This document shows, piece after piece, positions 9,302-17,817 of a stretch of 64,000 bases of DNA. The DNA comes from Arthrobacter sp. zg-Y769 (lineage in GTDB: Bacteria > Actinomycetota > Actinomycetes > Actinomycetales > Micrococcaceae): NCBI RefSeq assembly GCF_020907405.1, contig NZ_JAJJOE010000011.1:62001-126000 (forward strand). Reading direction: 5' to 3'. Position 1 is the stretch's first letter. Each line of letters begins with the position of its first letter. The notes below the pieces were generated by a model, which ran no database searches, was not told the origin of the DNA, and saw only the letters and a program-made list of their open reading frames with translations. The translations under genes and the position numbers were made by a program.

Positions 9302-10825
9302 CTAGTTGGCGGGTGCGTAGTTGTAGATAGAGGGAACCGCTTGCTGCACCTGGGGCTCCACCGTGATCTTCGCGTTGTGGTAATACATTTGGTCGATGCG
9401 GAAGAGAGGTGCGAACCAGGCGTTCTCAACCACGTACCGGTTCACTTCCTGCGCCTTCGCCCCGGCTTCGGTACCGGCTGTCTGAACCTCGTCGATCATC
9501 GCCTGCAACTCTGGAGTGGTCGTTTTGAAGGGGTTATAGAGCGCCTGGGTGGAGATCAGCTGATTGATGGCCACCCACGGTTCACCCTGGAACAGGTTGT
9601 ACTGAATAATCGGGAACTTCTTGGCAGCGACGTCAGCGGTGAACGTGCTGGTTATGGGCGCACCAATATTGAGAGTGATTCCGACATCAGCGAGTTGCTG
9701 CTTGAGGATCGCCTGAAGAGTTGGTTCTTCGGCAGCCAGCGCAGGGATGTCAATAGTTAGACCGCTGCTGTGGCCTGCCTCAGCCAGAAGCTCCTTGGCT
9801 TTCTCCGGATCGTAGGTATAGGTGTCTTCGAGTTCCTCAACCCACGCTCCACTGTCAGGTCCGAACGGCTGGCTGGTCACGGTTCCGCGGCCCAGCCGCA
9901 CCTGTTCCAGAATGGTTTCGCGGTCGAACGCGTAGTTGATGGCCTGACGGACACGGACATCAGCCAGCGGCGCAATCACTTCTCCGCCACGGTCCATCAG
10001 CAGCAGACCCGTCCAATCCACTTGGTTCGACACGAGTTCCAACCCGGCGGCTTCAGCTTGCTGCCCGGCTTTCGGGTCAAGGATTGCTGCGTCAACCTGT
10101 CCTGAGACCACAGCATTGGTACGGGCGGTAATATCCGTGAGCGTCTTCAGAGTGACACTCGAAAATTTCTGCAGATCCTTGTTCCAGTAGTCCTCGCGGG
10201 CGGTGAACACAAGTTGTGAACCCGCGACTGACGAAGCCTCGTCCATGACGTAGGGGCCACTGCCGACGGGGACAGTCGAGATGCCTTCCGAGCCAAGTGC
10301 ATTCGGGCTTCCCATCAAGCCGGCTGCCTGGCTGAGATAGAACTCCAGTGAAGGATCGGCGGCAGTCAACGTGATTGTGATCGTGTCGGCATCGACAGCC
10401 TCCACCGCCTCGACTGCGCGGAGTTGGTTCATCTGCGGGCCGTTGGCCTGCTTGAAATGATCCAGGTTTGCCTTCGCCGCTGCGGCATCGAACTTTTCAC
10501 CGTCGCTGAAGGTGACATCGGTCCGCAGATCGACGGTAAGAACAGTGTTTTCCTGGTTGTACTCCCATTCCGTAGCCAACATCGGACTCAGGGAACCGTC
10601 GGGCTCCCTCAGCAGCAGGGAATCGTATGTGACCTGGTAGGGCTGCAGCACGTGGCCGACATGTGCTTGGGCGGGATCCCACGAGCGAGGTTCGCCAATG
10701 ATGCCAAGGGTCAGGGTCTGGGCCTGTGTTCCTTCGCCCTCCGTAGAGGTGTTATTCGAGGAACATGCAGCCAAGGTGAGCGAAGCGATAGCGGCAATTG
10801 CGAGAACAGGTTTTCTCAACGTCAT
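9302..10825 (-). CDS. family-5 solute-binding lipoprotein of the glucuronide-locus importer
   Basis: Extracytoplasmic receptor of the Dpp/Opp-like importer. It starts at ATG 10825, preceded by AGAAGGAA at 9 bases; a longer frame upstream lacks a signal. The 507-residue protein has a lipoprotein signal peptide with lipobox LAAC, Cys21, and family-5 motifs such as LTVDLRTDVTFSDGEKFDA and INYAFDRETILEQV. Family-5 receptors bind peptides, nickel or oligosaccharides; here a glucuronide or glucuronate oligosaccharide is inferred from the neighbours. It is preceded by its own LacI-type operator and promoter. Confidence 0.88.
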   Translation of the reverse strand: MTLRKPVLAIAAIASLTLAACSSNNTSTEGEGTQAQTLTLGIIGEPRSWDPAQAHVGHVLQPYQVTYDSLLLREPDGSLSPMLATEWEYNQENTVLTVDLRTDVTFSDGEKFDAAAAKANLDHFKQANGPQMNQLRAVEAVEAVDADTITITLTAADPSLEFYLSQAAGLMGSPNALGSEGISTVPVGSGPYVMDEASSVAGSQLVFTAREDYWNKDLQKFSSVTLKTLTDITARTNAVVSGQVDAAILDPKAGQQAEAAGLELVSNQVDWTGLLLMDRGGEVIAPLADVRVRQAINYAFDRETILEQVRLGRGTVTSQPFGPDSGAWVEELEDTYTYDPEKAKELLAEAGHSSGLTIDIPALAAEEPTLQAILKQQLADVGITLNIGAPITSTFTADVAAKKFPIIQYNLFQGEPWVAINQLISTQALYNPFKTTTPELQAMIDEVQTAGTEAGAKAQEVNRYVVENAWFAPLFRIDQMYYHNAKITVEPQVQQAVPSIYNYAPAN

Positions 10826-10902
10826 TGTCCAGATTCCTTCTACCAATGGTTTGGGACCTCACCACTTCTGAGTGACGGTTCTCACAAACCCAGTTCCTCT
10901 AG

Positions 10903-10942
10903 AGGCTAGAGACCCCCCGTATCGGAATGCAACCGTTTGCCA
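10903..10942 (-). promoter_or_regulatory. promoter and LacI-type operator before the binding-protein gene
   Basis: On the minus strand a -35 TTGCAT (10927-10932) and -10 TAGCCT (10903-10908) are 18 bases apart. The -35 is inside an operator-like site at 10927-10942 (ATGCAACCGTTTGCCA on the plus strand), which shares GCAACCGTTTGCCA with the site before lacI. A small palindrome CCTCTAGAGG (10896-10905) overlaps the -10. Repressor binding would block RNA polymerase. Confidence 0.65.
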
Positions 10943-10974
10943 TTTGTTGCCATGATCATCGCTGAAGCTTGTGT

Positions 10975-11976
10975 CTATGCTTCCTGCCTGGCGTCGCCGG
11001 TGGATGACCGAATGACAAGGTGACCTGGGATTTTGGCCATCTTGCGAAGCGTACTGCCGGCAAGGGGATTCAGCTGAGCCATGAGCATCGAGACGGCCAC
11101 TCGCCCGGCCTGCTCGATGGGACAGGAGATAGTAGTCAACGGCGGGTTGCAGAAGTCTGCACCGAAGATGTCGTCACATCCAACGAGGCTGATATCTCGC
11201 GGCACGCCCACTCCACGTTCCGCCAGACGCTGCAGCATTCCGATGGCCAACAGGTCATTGAAGGCGATGACGGCAGTGACTTTCGCGCCCAGTGCAGCGT
11301 CGGCTGCGGCGGCACCGGACGAGCGCTTTGGGGCATATGGTCCAAGCCTGTGGGGCACCATGTTCCGCTTCAAAGCTGCCTGCTCGATCGCATGCCATCG
11401 ACGATGGTTTGACCATGAACTGACTGGGCCTGCTGCATATGCGACGGACGTGTGCCCCAAAGAAGCAAGATGATCAATGGCCTGAACCATGACCTCCGCG
11501 GTATCGAGCAAGACGGTGGGCGCATCAGCGGATGGTCGATTGATCGTCACCAACGGGTGCTGATGGGCCACGCCGGTCAGCTGCTGATCAGTTAAGCGCG
11601 AAGCCGCAAGAATAATGCCGTCTGTACTGCGCCGCAGGCGTTGCAGTGTCTGAAGTTCGACATCCGTCGCCTCTTCGGTATCGACGAGCAGCTGCGTATA
11701 TCCCCCAGCTTTCAATTGGGCTTGCGTACCGCGGACGATGTCGAAGTAGAAAGGGTTCGTGACGTCCGGCACCAGCAGGGCTACGGTGCCGGTTCTACCT
11801 GAACTCAGGCTGCGCGCCTGCGTACTCGGAACGTACTCGAGCTCTGCAGCGATCCGTTCGATCTTCTCTCTCGTTCGAGTGCTCACCCGAGCAGGATTGG
11901 ACAACGCCCGGGAAACGGTGGAAACAGCAACACCGGCACGTGCAGCGATATCTCGGATGGTAGGGAGCCGCCCCAT
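10975..11976 (-). CDS. LacI-family transcriptional repressor of the glucuronide locus
   Basis: A 333-residue LacI/GalR protein. The N-terminal HTH (TIRDIAARAGVAVSTVSRAL) is followed by the hinge and a periplasmic-binding-protein-like sensor domain (VALLVPDVTNPFYFDIVRGTQ). I chose ATG 11976 (MGRLPTIRD) because this is the usual family start and a promoter about 21 bases upstream fits; ATG 11997 and TTG 12021 are alternatives. The next operon gene lies 149 bases downstream on the same strand. The effector is inferred to be a glucuronide or pathway intermediate. A site overlapping its own promoter suggests autoregulation. Confidence 0.88.
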   Translation of the reverse strand: MGRLPTIRDIAARAGVAVSTVSRALSNPARVSTRTREKIERIAAELEYVPSTQARSLSSGRTGTVALLVPDVTNPFYFDIVRGTQAQLKAGGYTQLLVDTEEATDVELQTLQRLRRSTDGIILAASRLTDQQLTGVAHQHPLVTINRPSADAPTVLLDTAEVMVQAIDHLASLGHTSVAYAAGPVSSWSNHRRWHAIEQAALKRNMVPHRLGPYAPKRSSGAAAADAALGAKVTAVIAFNDLLAIGMLQRLAERGVGVPRDISLVGCDDIFGADFCNPPLTTISCPIEQAGRVAVSMLMAQLNPLAGSTLRKMAKIPGHLVIRSSTGDARQEA

Positions 11977-12003
11977 CACTTCACCGGAATCAACCATGAC
12001 CAG

Positions 12004-12042
12004 ATCATGGTGCAGGAGCAACTTAATGGCAACCGTTTGCCA
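12004..12042 (-). promoter_or_regulatory. lacI promoter with symmetric LacI-type operator
   Basis: At 12027-12042 the sequence TGGCAACCGTTTGCCA is a dyad (TGGCAA n CG n TTGCCA) with the central CG typical of LacI-family operators. It overlaps a minus-strand -35 TTGCCA (12027-12032), 17 bases from a -10 CATGAT (12004-12009). Confidence 0.7.
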
Positions 12043-12181
12043 ATCCCCGCTGCCAAGTTGGCGGCCTGCTGTGCGGGGTGCTGCGGGTTTTTATCGGAGA
12101 CCGCTATGGCGGATGGCTGCCGGGAATGGTCGCGCGCCTCGAGGAGACTGACCCGTCCGGCCGGCGCCCGGAGCCGGGTGC

Positions 12182-12700
12182 TCAGGAACGCCCGATCTCC
12201 CGCGGTGGAAGCCGCCGGAGATCGGGCGTTACTGTTACCCCGTCAATCTCCAGGCGCAGGTAGGTGCAGAACGGCTGCCTGCGCCGGTCCGTAGGGGACC
12301 CGGGATTCAGCAGGCGCATGCCGGCCGGCGTCACCGAGTCCCAGGGGATGTGGCTGTGCCCGAAGACCAGCAGGTCCGTGTCCGGGAACTGGGCATCCAT
12401 GCGTGCTTCACGCTTCAGGGAGGGGCCGGTCTCATGTACGACGGCGAGCCGGACCCCCTCGACCACCGCCCGGGCCACCAGCGGCAGCCGGGCACGCAGT
12501 CCGGCGCCGTCGTTGTTGCCGTAACAGGCAATCAGTTGCCGGGAGCGGGACTGGAGCTCATCAAGCAGTTCCTCGTTCACCCAATCGCCCGCGTGGACAA
12601 CAATGTCGGCGGCTTCAATATCCGCCCAGAGGACGTCGGGCAGCACCTTGGCCCGTTTGGGCAGGTGAGTGTCGGAAAGCAGCAGGAGCCTGGTGGCCAT
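12182..12700 (-). CDS. YfcE/MJ0936-type metallophosphoesterase
   Basis: A 172-residue calcineurin-like phosphodiesterase. Metal ligands are visible in order: Asp10 and His12 (SDTHLPKR), Asp39 (VVHAGDW), Asn62 (CYGNND), His89 (VVHETG) and GHSH at 114-117. The family hydrolyses phosphodiesters such as cAMP or model substrates; the natural substrate is unknown. It starts 3 bases after the DoxX-like gene stops, in a coupled cluster. A long stem-loop overlaps its 3' end. Confidence 0.85.
   Translation of the reverse strand: MATRLLLLSDTHLPKRAKVLPDVLWADIEAADIVVHAGDWVNEELLDELQSRSRQLIACYGNNDGAGLRARLPLVARAVVEGVRLAVVHETGPSLKREARMDAQFPDTDLLVFGHSHIPWDSVTPAGMRLLNPGSPTDRRRQPFCTYLRLEIDGVTVTPDLRRLPPREIGRS
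12187..12230 (-). terminator. stem-loop overlapping the 3' end of the metallophosphoesterase gene
   Basis: Perfect 14-bp arms AACGCCCGATCTCC (12187-12200) and their complement (12217-12230), with a GC-rich internal loop that can fold further. The repeat lies in the last codons of the gene. No T-run follows; probable actinobacterial I-type terminator of the GH15-DoxX-metallophosphoesterase cluster. Confidence 0.65.
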
Positions 12701-12703
12701 TGG

Positions 12704-13099
12704 CTATTTCCGCAGATTCCACGCCCAGAGGATCAGCGGCAGCTGAAGCGGCAGGCGCAGGCTGTGGATCAGCTTCTCCTTGTTCCCGCCGCGGGGGCCG
12801 AAGGCACGCTGCAGCGCAGTTATATGCCCTGAAATGAAAGCAACATACATGGCTGCGGTACCCGTTGCCGCCAGCCGCCGGGTACCCGGCAGAAGCAGTC
12901 CGGCCGCCGCCGCAAACTCGATTACTCCGCTGACGTGCGTCCACTGCCGCCGGGTCAGCACCCCGAACTTCCCGTCGGTATCCGTGCTGATGCTGCGCGG
13001 GACCACTGCATTGTAGAAGCGCGGGTTGCGGAAGTGGTTGACGGCGCTGGTGGCCAGCAGGGCCGCCATGGCCACCGCTGAAAGCGTCTGTCGGTTCAT
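12704..13099 (-). CDS. DoxX-like small membrane protein
   Basis: 131 residues with about four hydrophobic segments (MAALLATSAVNHF at the N-terminus, VIEFAAAAGLLLPG, AAMYVAFISGH, and a C-terminal helix). HVSGVIEFAAAAGLLLPGTR is typical of DoxX-like proteins. The family has been tied to redox or thiosulfate metabolism in some organisms, but the role here is unknown. The start overlaps the GH15 stop (ATGA, 13096-13099), and the phosphoesterase follows within 3 bases, indicating coupled expression. Confidence 0.7.
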   Translation of the reverse strand: MNRQTLSAVAMAALLATSAVNHFRNPRFYNAVVPRSISTDTDGKFGVLTRRQWTHVSGVIEFAAAAGLLLPGTRRLAATGTAAMYVAFISGHITALQRAFGPRGGNKEKLIHSLRLPLQLPLILWAWNLRK

Positions 13100-14934
13100 C
13101 GGGTTCCTTCGGTTGTGGGGACTGCCCTCGGGGGCGGCGGCGAGGTCTGGCCGGCTACCGCGACGGCGATTGCGTCAGCTGCGCGGACCAAGGCCAGGTG
13201 GGAAAACGCCTGCGGGAAGTTCCCGGCCATCGTGCCGTTGTCTGCATCATATTCCTCGCTGAGGAGTCCGAGCTCGTTGGCGTATCCCACCAGCTGGTCC
13301 ATCAGCCGCCGTGCCTGGGGCAGCCGGCCGCTGTGGGCGTACTGCTCCACCAGCCAGAAGCTGCATGCCAGGAACGGATTCTCCCCGGCAGACAATCCGT
13401 CCACCCCGGACTCGGTGGAGTAGCGCAGCAGGAGTCCGGAGCCGTTGAGCAGCTCCTTTTCCAGCCGGGAAACCGTACCCAGCATCCTTTCGTCGTCATA
13501 GGCTATGAAACCCACGTGCGGCAACTGGAGCAGGGCCGCATCCACGGTGCCGCTGCCGTAGAACTGCGTGAAGGAGTTCAGGGCGGGGTCCCAGCCCCGC
13601 TCCATCACCTCGTCACGAAGCCCGTCCCGCAGGCCTTCCCACACCTCCACCGGTCCGTCCAGGCCGTAGGTCCGGGCCGCCTTGGCCGCCCGGTCGAAAG
13701 CAGCCCACATCATGACCCGCGAGTGGGTGAAGTGCCGGGGCTCTCCCCGCATCTCCCAGATGCCGCGGTCCGGTTCCTCCAGGTGTTTTTCCAGGAAGGT
13801 CAGCAGTGCCCGCTGCAGGGGCCAGGAAAAGTGGTCTTCCGGGACGCCCAGGTCCCGCAGCTTATCCAGCGCCACCATCACTTCACCCACGACGTCGGCC
13901 TGGTACTGCCCGACGGCCCCGTTTCCGATGCGCACGGGCGCAGCTGAGGCATAGCCCGGAAACTGCGGGAGGATCTGCTCGGGCAGCTCCCGGCCGCCGT
14001 CCACTGCGTACATGATCTGCAGGTCCTCCGGATCCCCGGCGACGGCGCGCAGCAGCCAGCTGCGCCAGTGAAGGGCCTCATCCTCGTAGCCGTGGGTCAA
14101 CATCGCTTCAAGCGTCAGGGCCGCATCCCGCAGCCAGCAGTACCGGTAGTCCCAGTTCCGGTCCCCGCCGGCCTTTTCAGGCAGCGACGTGGTGGGAGCG
14201 GCAACAATTCCACCGGTGTCCTCGTGGGTCAGGGCCCGCAGGACCAGCAAAGACCGGCGTACCGCCTGTTCATAGGGGACGTCCCGGGGGCAGCGCCGCC
14301 CCCAGTCCTGCCAGTAGGCCGTGGTCTTCACCAGGGCGGCCTCCACATCCCGCCGGGGCGGCACGGGCCGGTGCGAGGGATACCACGTGAGTTCCAGGTC
14401 CACGCATTCCCCGGCCCGGACCGCAAAGCGCCCCACATGGCTATGGTTCTCCGCAATGGGCAGGTTGGGACCGCGCAGCACCAGCGCTCCGGGCCCGGCG
14501 ATGGCCGAAAGGTGTTCGCCGGCGTCGTCCCAGCCGCGGAAGACCCAGGGAATGACCGTGCCGTAGCTGAAGCGGATTTTCAGTTCCTGCCTCATGTCGA
14601 CGCTGCCGCTCAGGCCCTCGATCCGGCGCACCAGGGATGCACGCCGGTCCTTCACCGGCATGAAATCCGTGACCCGGACCGCCCCCGTGGGCGTGTGCCA
14701 GTGCGTGCGGAGCACGAAGGTGGTCTCAATGTAGCCGCGGTGCGTAACGGTCGCGGAAGCATGTTCCGGTGCCAGCAGCCACCTGCCGTGATCGCTGTTC
14801 CCAAGCAGTGCCCCGAAGACCGACGGTGAATCGAACCGCGGCAGGCAGAGCCAGTCCATGCTGCCGCTCCGGGAAATGAGGGCTCCGGTATGCAGGTCCG
14901 AAACCAGCGCATAATCCTCTATGGGGGATGCCAT
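13096..14934 (-). CDS. glycoside hydrolase family 15 protein (glucoamylase/trehalase-like)
   Basis: 612 residues from ATG 14934 (MASPIEDYALVSDLHTGALI). The N-terminal beta-domain carries SMDWLCLPRFDSPSVFGALL, typical of bacterial GH15 enzymes. The catalytic barrel carries NWDYRYCWLRDAALTLEAM and IWEMRGEPRHFTHSRVMMW, where the Glu of WEMRG is the likely general acid. No signal peptide, so the substrate is intracellular, probably an alpha-linked glucan oligosaccharide or trehalose (actinobacterial GH15 trehalases look like this). The substrate cannot be fixed from sequence. First gene of the GH15-DoxX-metallophosphoesterase cluster. Confidence 0.88.
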   Translation of the reverse strand: MASPIEDYALVSDLHTGALISRSGSMDWLCLPRFDSPSVFGALLGNSDHGRWLLAPEHASATVTHRGYIETTFVLRTHWHTPTGAVRVTDFMPVKDRRASLVRRIEGLSGSVDMRQELKIRFSYGTVIPWVFRGWDDAGEHLSAIAGPGALVLRGPNLPIAENHSHVGRFAVRAGECVDLELTWYPSHRPVPPRRDVEAALVKTTAYWQDWGRRCPRDVPYEQAVRRSLLVLRALTHEDTGGIVAAPTTSLPEKAGGDRNWDYRYCWLRDAALTLEAMLTHGYEDEALHWRSWLLRAVAGDPEDLQIMYAVDGGRELPEQILPQFPGYASAAPVRIGNGAVGQYQADVVGEVMVALDKLRDLGVPEDHFSWPLQRALLTFLEKHLEEPDRGIWEMRGEPRHFTHSRVMMWAAFDRAAKAARTYGLDGPVEVWEGLRDGLRDEVMERGWDPALNSFTQFYGSGTVDAALLQLPHVGFIAYDDERMLGTVSRLEKELLNGSGLLLRYSTESGVDGLSAGENPFLACSFWLVEQYAHSGRLPQARRLMDQLVGYANELGLLSEEYDADNGTMAGNFPQAFSHLALVRAADAIAVAVAGQTSPPPPRAVPTTEGTR

Positions 14935-15132
14935 GGCACTACTCAACCACACGGTGCCGGCCCGGACGCTTCGGTTCGTAGCGCAGCCGCGGCAATCACT
15001 GATTAGATTGGTGGTGTCCCGCGCAGAAGTTCCTTACAGCGGAGCGGCAGCGGGACCGGCACTGGATAAGGGAGCGGTATTGAAACACGCGTCAACCTCG
15101 AAGATGTCCTTTTCCGCAAAGGAGGTGCACGC

Positions 15133-16392
15133 GTGAGCGTGGCTGCCCAGCCTACCGACGAGCAGCGTGCCTATGCCCTGCGGCGCATGAAGATGCTGGC
15201 CACCGGGCTGCTGATCCTCCTGGCGGTCATCTTCCTCTTTTCCTTCGCCCTGCAGGACAGGTACCCGTGGCTGGAATACGTCCGCGCCGCCGCGGAGGGC
15301 GGCATGGTAGGCGCCCTTGCCGACTGGTTCGCGGTAACCGCCCTGTTCAAGCATCCAATGGGGGTGAAGATCCCGCACACGGCCATCATCCCGGAGAAGA
15401 AGGACCAGATCGGGGCATCCCTGGGCCAGTTCGTGGAGGAGAACTTCCTGGCCGAAGACATCATCCGGGCCAAGCTCGACTCCATGCAGGTCGCTGCGAA
15501 GGCGGGCACCTGGCTGGCCCGCCCCGAGGGAGCCGAACGCGTGGCCACCGAGGGTGCCGCAGCAATCCGCGGAGCGCTCCGGGTACTCGATGACGACGCC
15601 GTCCGGGACGTCCTGGAGTCAATGTTCCGCCGCCACGTGGTGGATCCGCAGTGGGGACCGCCGGCCGGAAAAATGGCCCAGCGGATCTTCGAGGAGGGCC
15701 ACCACCACCAGCTGGTGGACCTGGTGGTGGACAGCCTCGCGGACTGGGTGCTGGCCAACCCTGAAGTAATCAGCCGGCTGGTAACCGAGCGGTCGCCGTC
15801 GTGGGTTCCCGCCTTCGTGGATGACCTGGTGGGCGAGCGTGTCCAGATCCAGGCCGAGCGGTTCCTGTTCGATGTGCAGGAAAACCCCAACCACCAGCTG
15901 CGCGTGGCGCTGGACAACTACCTCACCGGAGTGGCCAGGGACCTGCAGGAGGATCCCAAGACCATGGCCAAGGCCGACGCGGTCAAGGAGCAGGTCCTGG
16001 ACGACCCGCGCGTGCGCGAGTTGATGACCTCCACATGGACCACCATCAAGAACGCGCTGATGACGGCTGCCGATGACCCGGACAGCGAACTTACGCGCAA
16101 CTTCAAGTCGGCACTGCAGGACTTCGGCACGCGCCTGATCAATGAACCGGAACTCGCGGCGAAGGTGAACGGCTACGTGGCGGACGCAGCGGGCTACCTG
16201 GTCCGCACCTACAGCAACGATATTGCCGCCGTCATCACCGAGACGGTGGAACACTGGGACGCGAAGGAAACCTCGGAGAAGATCGAGCTGCAGGTCGGCA
16301 AGGACCTGCAGTTCATCCGGATCAACGGCACGGTGGTCGGATCGCTCGCCGGGCTGGCGATCTTCACCATCGCTACGGCCGTGTTCGGCTAA
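15133..16392 (+). CDS. DUF445 family membrane protein
   Basis: 419 residues starting at GTG 15133 behind a strong AAAGGAGGTG. One N-terminal membrane span (residues about 22-40, LATGLLILLAVIFLFSF) leads into GMVGALADWFAVTALFKHPMG, the DUF445 signature. A long, mostly helical soluble region follows, and a C-terminal hydrophobic segment (GSLAGLAIFTIATAVFG) closes the protein. Function is not established for the family. It stands alone and converges on the EcsC-like gene through a shared terminator. Confidence 0.85.
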   Translation: MSVAAQPTDEQRAYALRRMKMLATGLLILLAVIFLFSFALQDRYPWLEYVRAAAEGGMVGALADWFAVTALFKHPMGVKIPHTAIIPEKKDQIGASLGQFVEENFLAEDIIRAKLDSMQVAAKAGTWLARPEGAERVATEGAAAIRGALRVLDDDAVRDVLESMFRRHVVDPQWGPPAGKMAQRIFEEGHHHQLVDLVVDSLADWVLANPEVISRLVTERSPSWVPAFVDDLVGERVQIQAERFLFDVQENPNHQLRVALDNYLTGVARDLQEDPKTMAKADAVKEQVLDDPRVRELMTSTWTTIKNALMTAADDPDSELTRNFKSALQDFGTRLINEPELAAKVNGYVADAAGYLVRTYSNDIAAVITETVEHWDAKETSEKIELQVGKDLQFIRINGTVVGSLAGLAIFTIATAVFG

Positions 16393-16407
16393 AAGCAGTA
16401 AACAAAC

Positions 16408-16444
16408 GGAAAGGCCCGCCGGCTCAATGCCGACGGGCCTTTCC
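16408..16444. terminator. bidirectional terminator between DUF445 and EcsC-like genes
   Basis: GGAAAGGCCCGCCGGC, loop TCAAT, then GCCGACGGGCCTTTCC: a near-perfect stem with A and T flanks on both sides, between two convergent genes. Confidence 0.85.
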
Positions 16445-16463
16445 CTGTTCCTGCGGAGGTTTC

Positions 16464-17216
16464 CTAGGCGGACTTATCCAGCTGGTCCAGTTCTCCTGCG
16501 AGCTGTCCGGGGATCGACGTCGGCGGCTCACCGAACGCGGTCCGGGTGGCGTTGATGACACCCTTGCCCATGGCGCGGTTGCCCACGCCGCCGACGACGG
16601 CGCCCACACCCAGCGGCAGGGCGCGTCCCAGCAGTGCAGTGCCCTGGCGTGCCATGACCCGCTTGAGGAACTGCTTGCGGATGCTGCCACCCACCGAGCC
16701 CATCAGGCCCGAAGGCATGCTGCCCATGCTGCTGCCCCAGGCCTGCGCGGTTCCGCGGCCGGAAAGGGACTGCATCATGGACGTCCCTTCCTCGCCCAGC
16801 ATGATGGCCATAACCATGGTCCGGGACTTCTCCGGATCGGCCAGCCGGACACCGTGCAGTTCAGCCACCGACTGTGCGTACAGGGCTGTGGCTTCGAGGA
16901 AACCGACCGTCGCTGCTGCCGACAGGCCAAGCGCCGCGACGGTTCCCACGCCCGGAACCACGGCGGTGGCACCGATGGCTGCGCCGCCGCCGGTCACCGC
17001 GTTGAGGTAGTGCCGGTCCAGGACGCTGATCAGTTCGGCGGCGTTGGCGGACGGGTTCCTGCGCTGCATCCTGCGGATGTTCGCCAGCACCAGGGGCCGC
17101 TGCACTTCCACCGCACGCTCGATGGCCTTCACGACCTGCGGCTTGGGCTTGCCGTCCGCGCCCATCGTGGCTCGTCCGGCCAGTTTGGCTGCGGGATTGA
17201 ACTTACGTCGCTTCAC
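16464..17216 (-). CDS. EcsC-like membrane-associated protein of unknown function
   Basis: 250 residues from GTG 17216 (VKRRKFNPAAKLAG); AAGGAG sits 6 bases before it, so I prefer it to the longer frame. A basic N-terminus is followed by a hydrophobic Gly/Ala segment (VVPGVGTVAALGLSAAATVGF), then VAELHGVRLADPEKSR, which resembles EcsC-family proteins. The C-terminal half is Gly-rich (LPLGVGAVVGGVGNRAMGKG). Function is unknown. Monocistronic by appearance; terminators lie on both sides. Confidence 0.6.
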   Translation of the reverse strand: MKRRKFNPAAKLAGRATMGADGKPKPQVVKAIERAVEVQRPLVLANIRRMQRRNPSANAAELISVLDRHYLNAVTGGGAAIGATAVVPGVGTVAALGLSAAATVGFLEATALYAQSVAELHGVRLADPEKSRTMVMAIMLGEEGTSMMQSLSGRGTAQAWGSSMGSMPSGLMGSVGGSIRKQFLKRVMARQGTALLGRALPLGVGAVVGGVGNRAMGKGVINATRTAFGEPPTSIPGQLAGELDQLDKSA

Positions 17217-17297
17217 AGAACTCTCCTTGGGGAAATCCGGTACAGGCTTCACACCTACGGTATTACTTCAACACCAACGGGTTTTACCTAAAGCAAA

Positions 17298-17336
17298 GGG
17301 CGGGGTCCGGCGGAAGATTCCGCCGGGGCCCCGCCC
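17298..17336 (-). terminator. intrinsic terminator after the GlsB/YeaQ gene
   Basis: GGGCGGGGTCCGGCGGAA, loop GATT, then CCGCCGGGGCCCCGCCC: a long GC-rich stem. On the minus strand it is followed by TTTGCTTTAGG. Confidence 0.8.
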
Positions 17337-17374
17337 TCTAAATCAACACGCCGCGTCAGCGGCGCATCAGCGCA

Positions 17375-17644
17375 CTAGGCGCGGTTGCCGCTCTTGCGGG
17401 TTACGAAGCCGTAGATCACGAGGACGACAATTGCGCCGACGATGGCCACGAGCCAGGTCTGGATGGACCAGAACTCTTCGAGGCTGACGTTGAACAGAAG
17501 ACCGCCGAGCCAGCCGCCCAGAAGGGCGCCGATTACACCCAGAACCAGAGTGGCAATCCAGCCGCCGCCCTGACGACCCGGGAGGACCATCTTTGCAATT
17601 GCACCTGCGATGAGACCCAGGATAAGGAACGCAATGAAACTCAT
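17375..17644 (-). CDS. GlsB/YeaQ/YmgE family stress-response membrane protein
   Basis: 89 residues, almost entirely three hydrophobic Gly-rich helices (FIAFLILGLIAGAIAK, IATLVLGVIGALLGGWLGG, WLVAIVGAIVVLVIYGFV) with the PGRQGGGW loop of the transglycosylase-associated/GlsB family. Small integral membrane proteins of this family are often induced by general stress, but their mechanism is unknown. ATG 17644 follows AAGGAGAA. It has its own terminator downstream. Confidence 0.88.
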   Translation of the reverse strand: MSFIAFLILGLIAGAIAKMVLPGRQGGGWIATLVLGVIGALLGGWLGGLLFNVSLEEFWSIQTWLVAIVGAIVVLVIYGFVTRKSGNRA

Positions 17645-17817
17645 TAGATTCTCCTTGCTGTGTGAGTGACAGTGATTTAGAGCACGGCCTTATGAGCCAC
17701 GCTTTCCTCCAGACTACTTGATCAGCTTACTTAGCACGTAGTCCGCAGCAGATTTCCATTCGTCCGGAACTGTGTTAGGTACTGCGGGCGTATGGCCCCA
17801 TTTCCACCCATTGTCCT

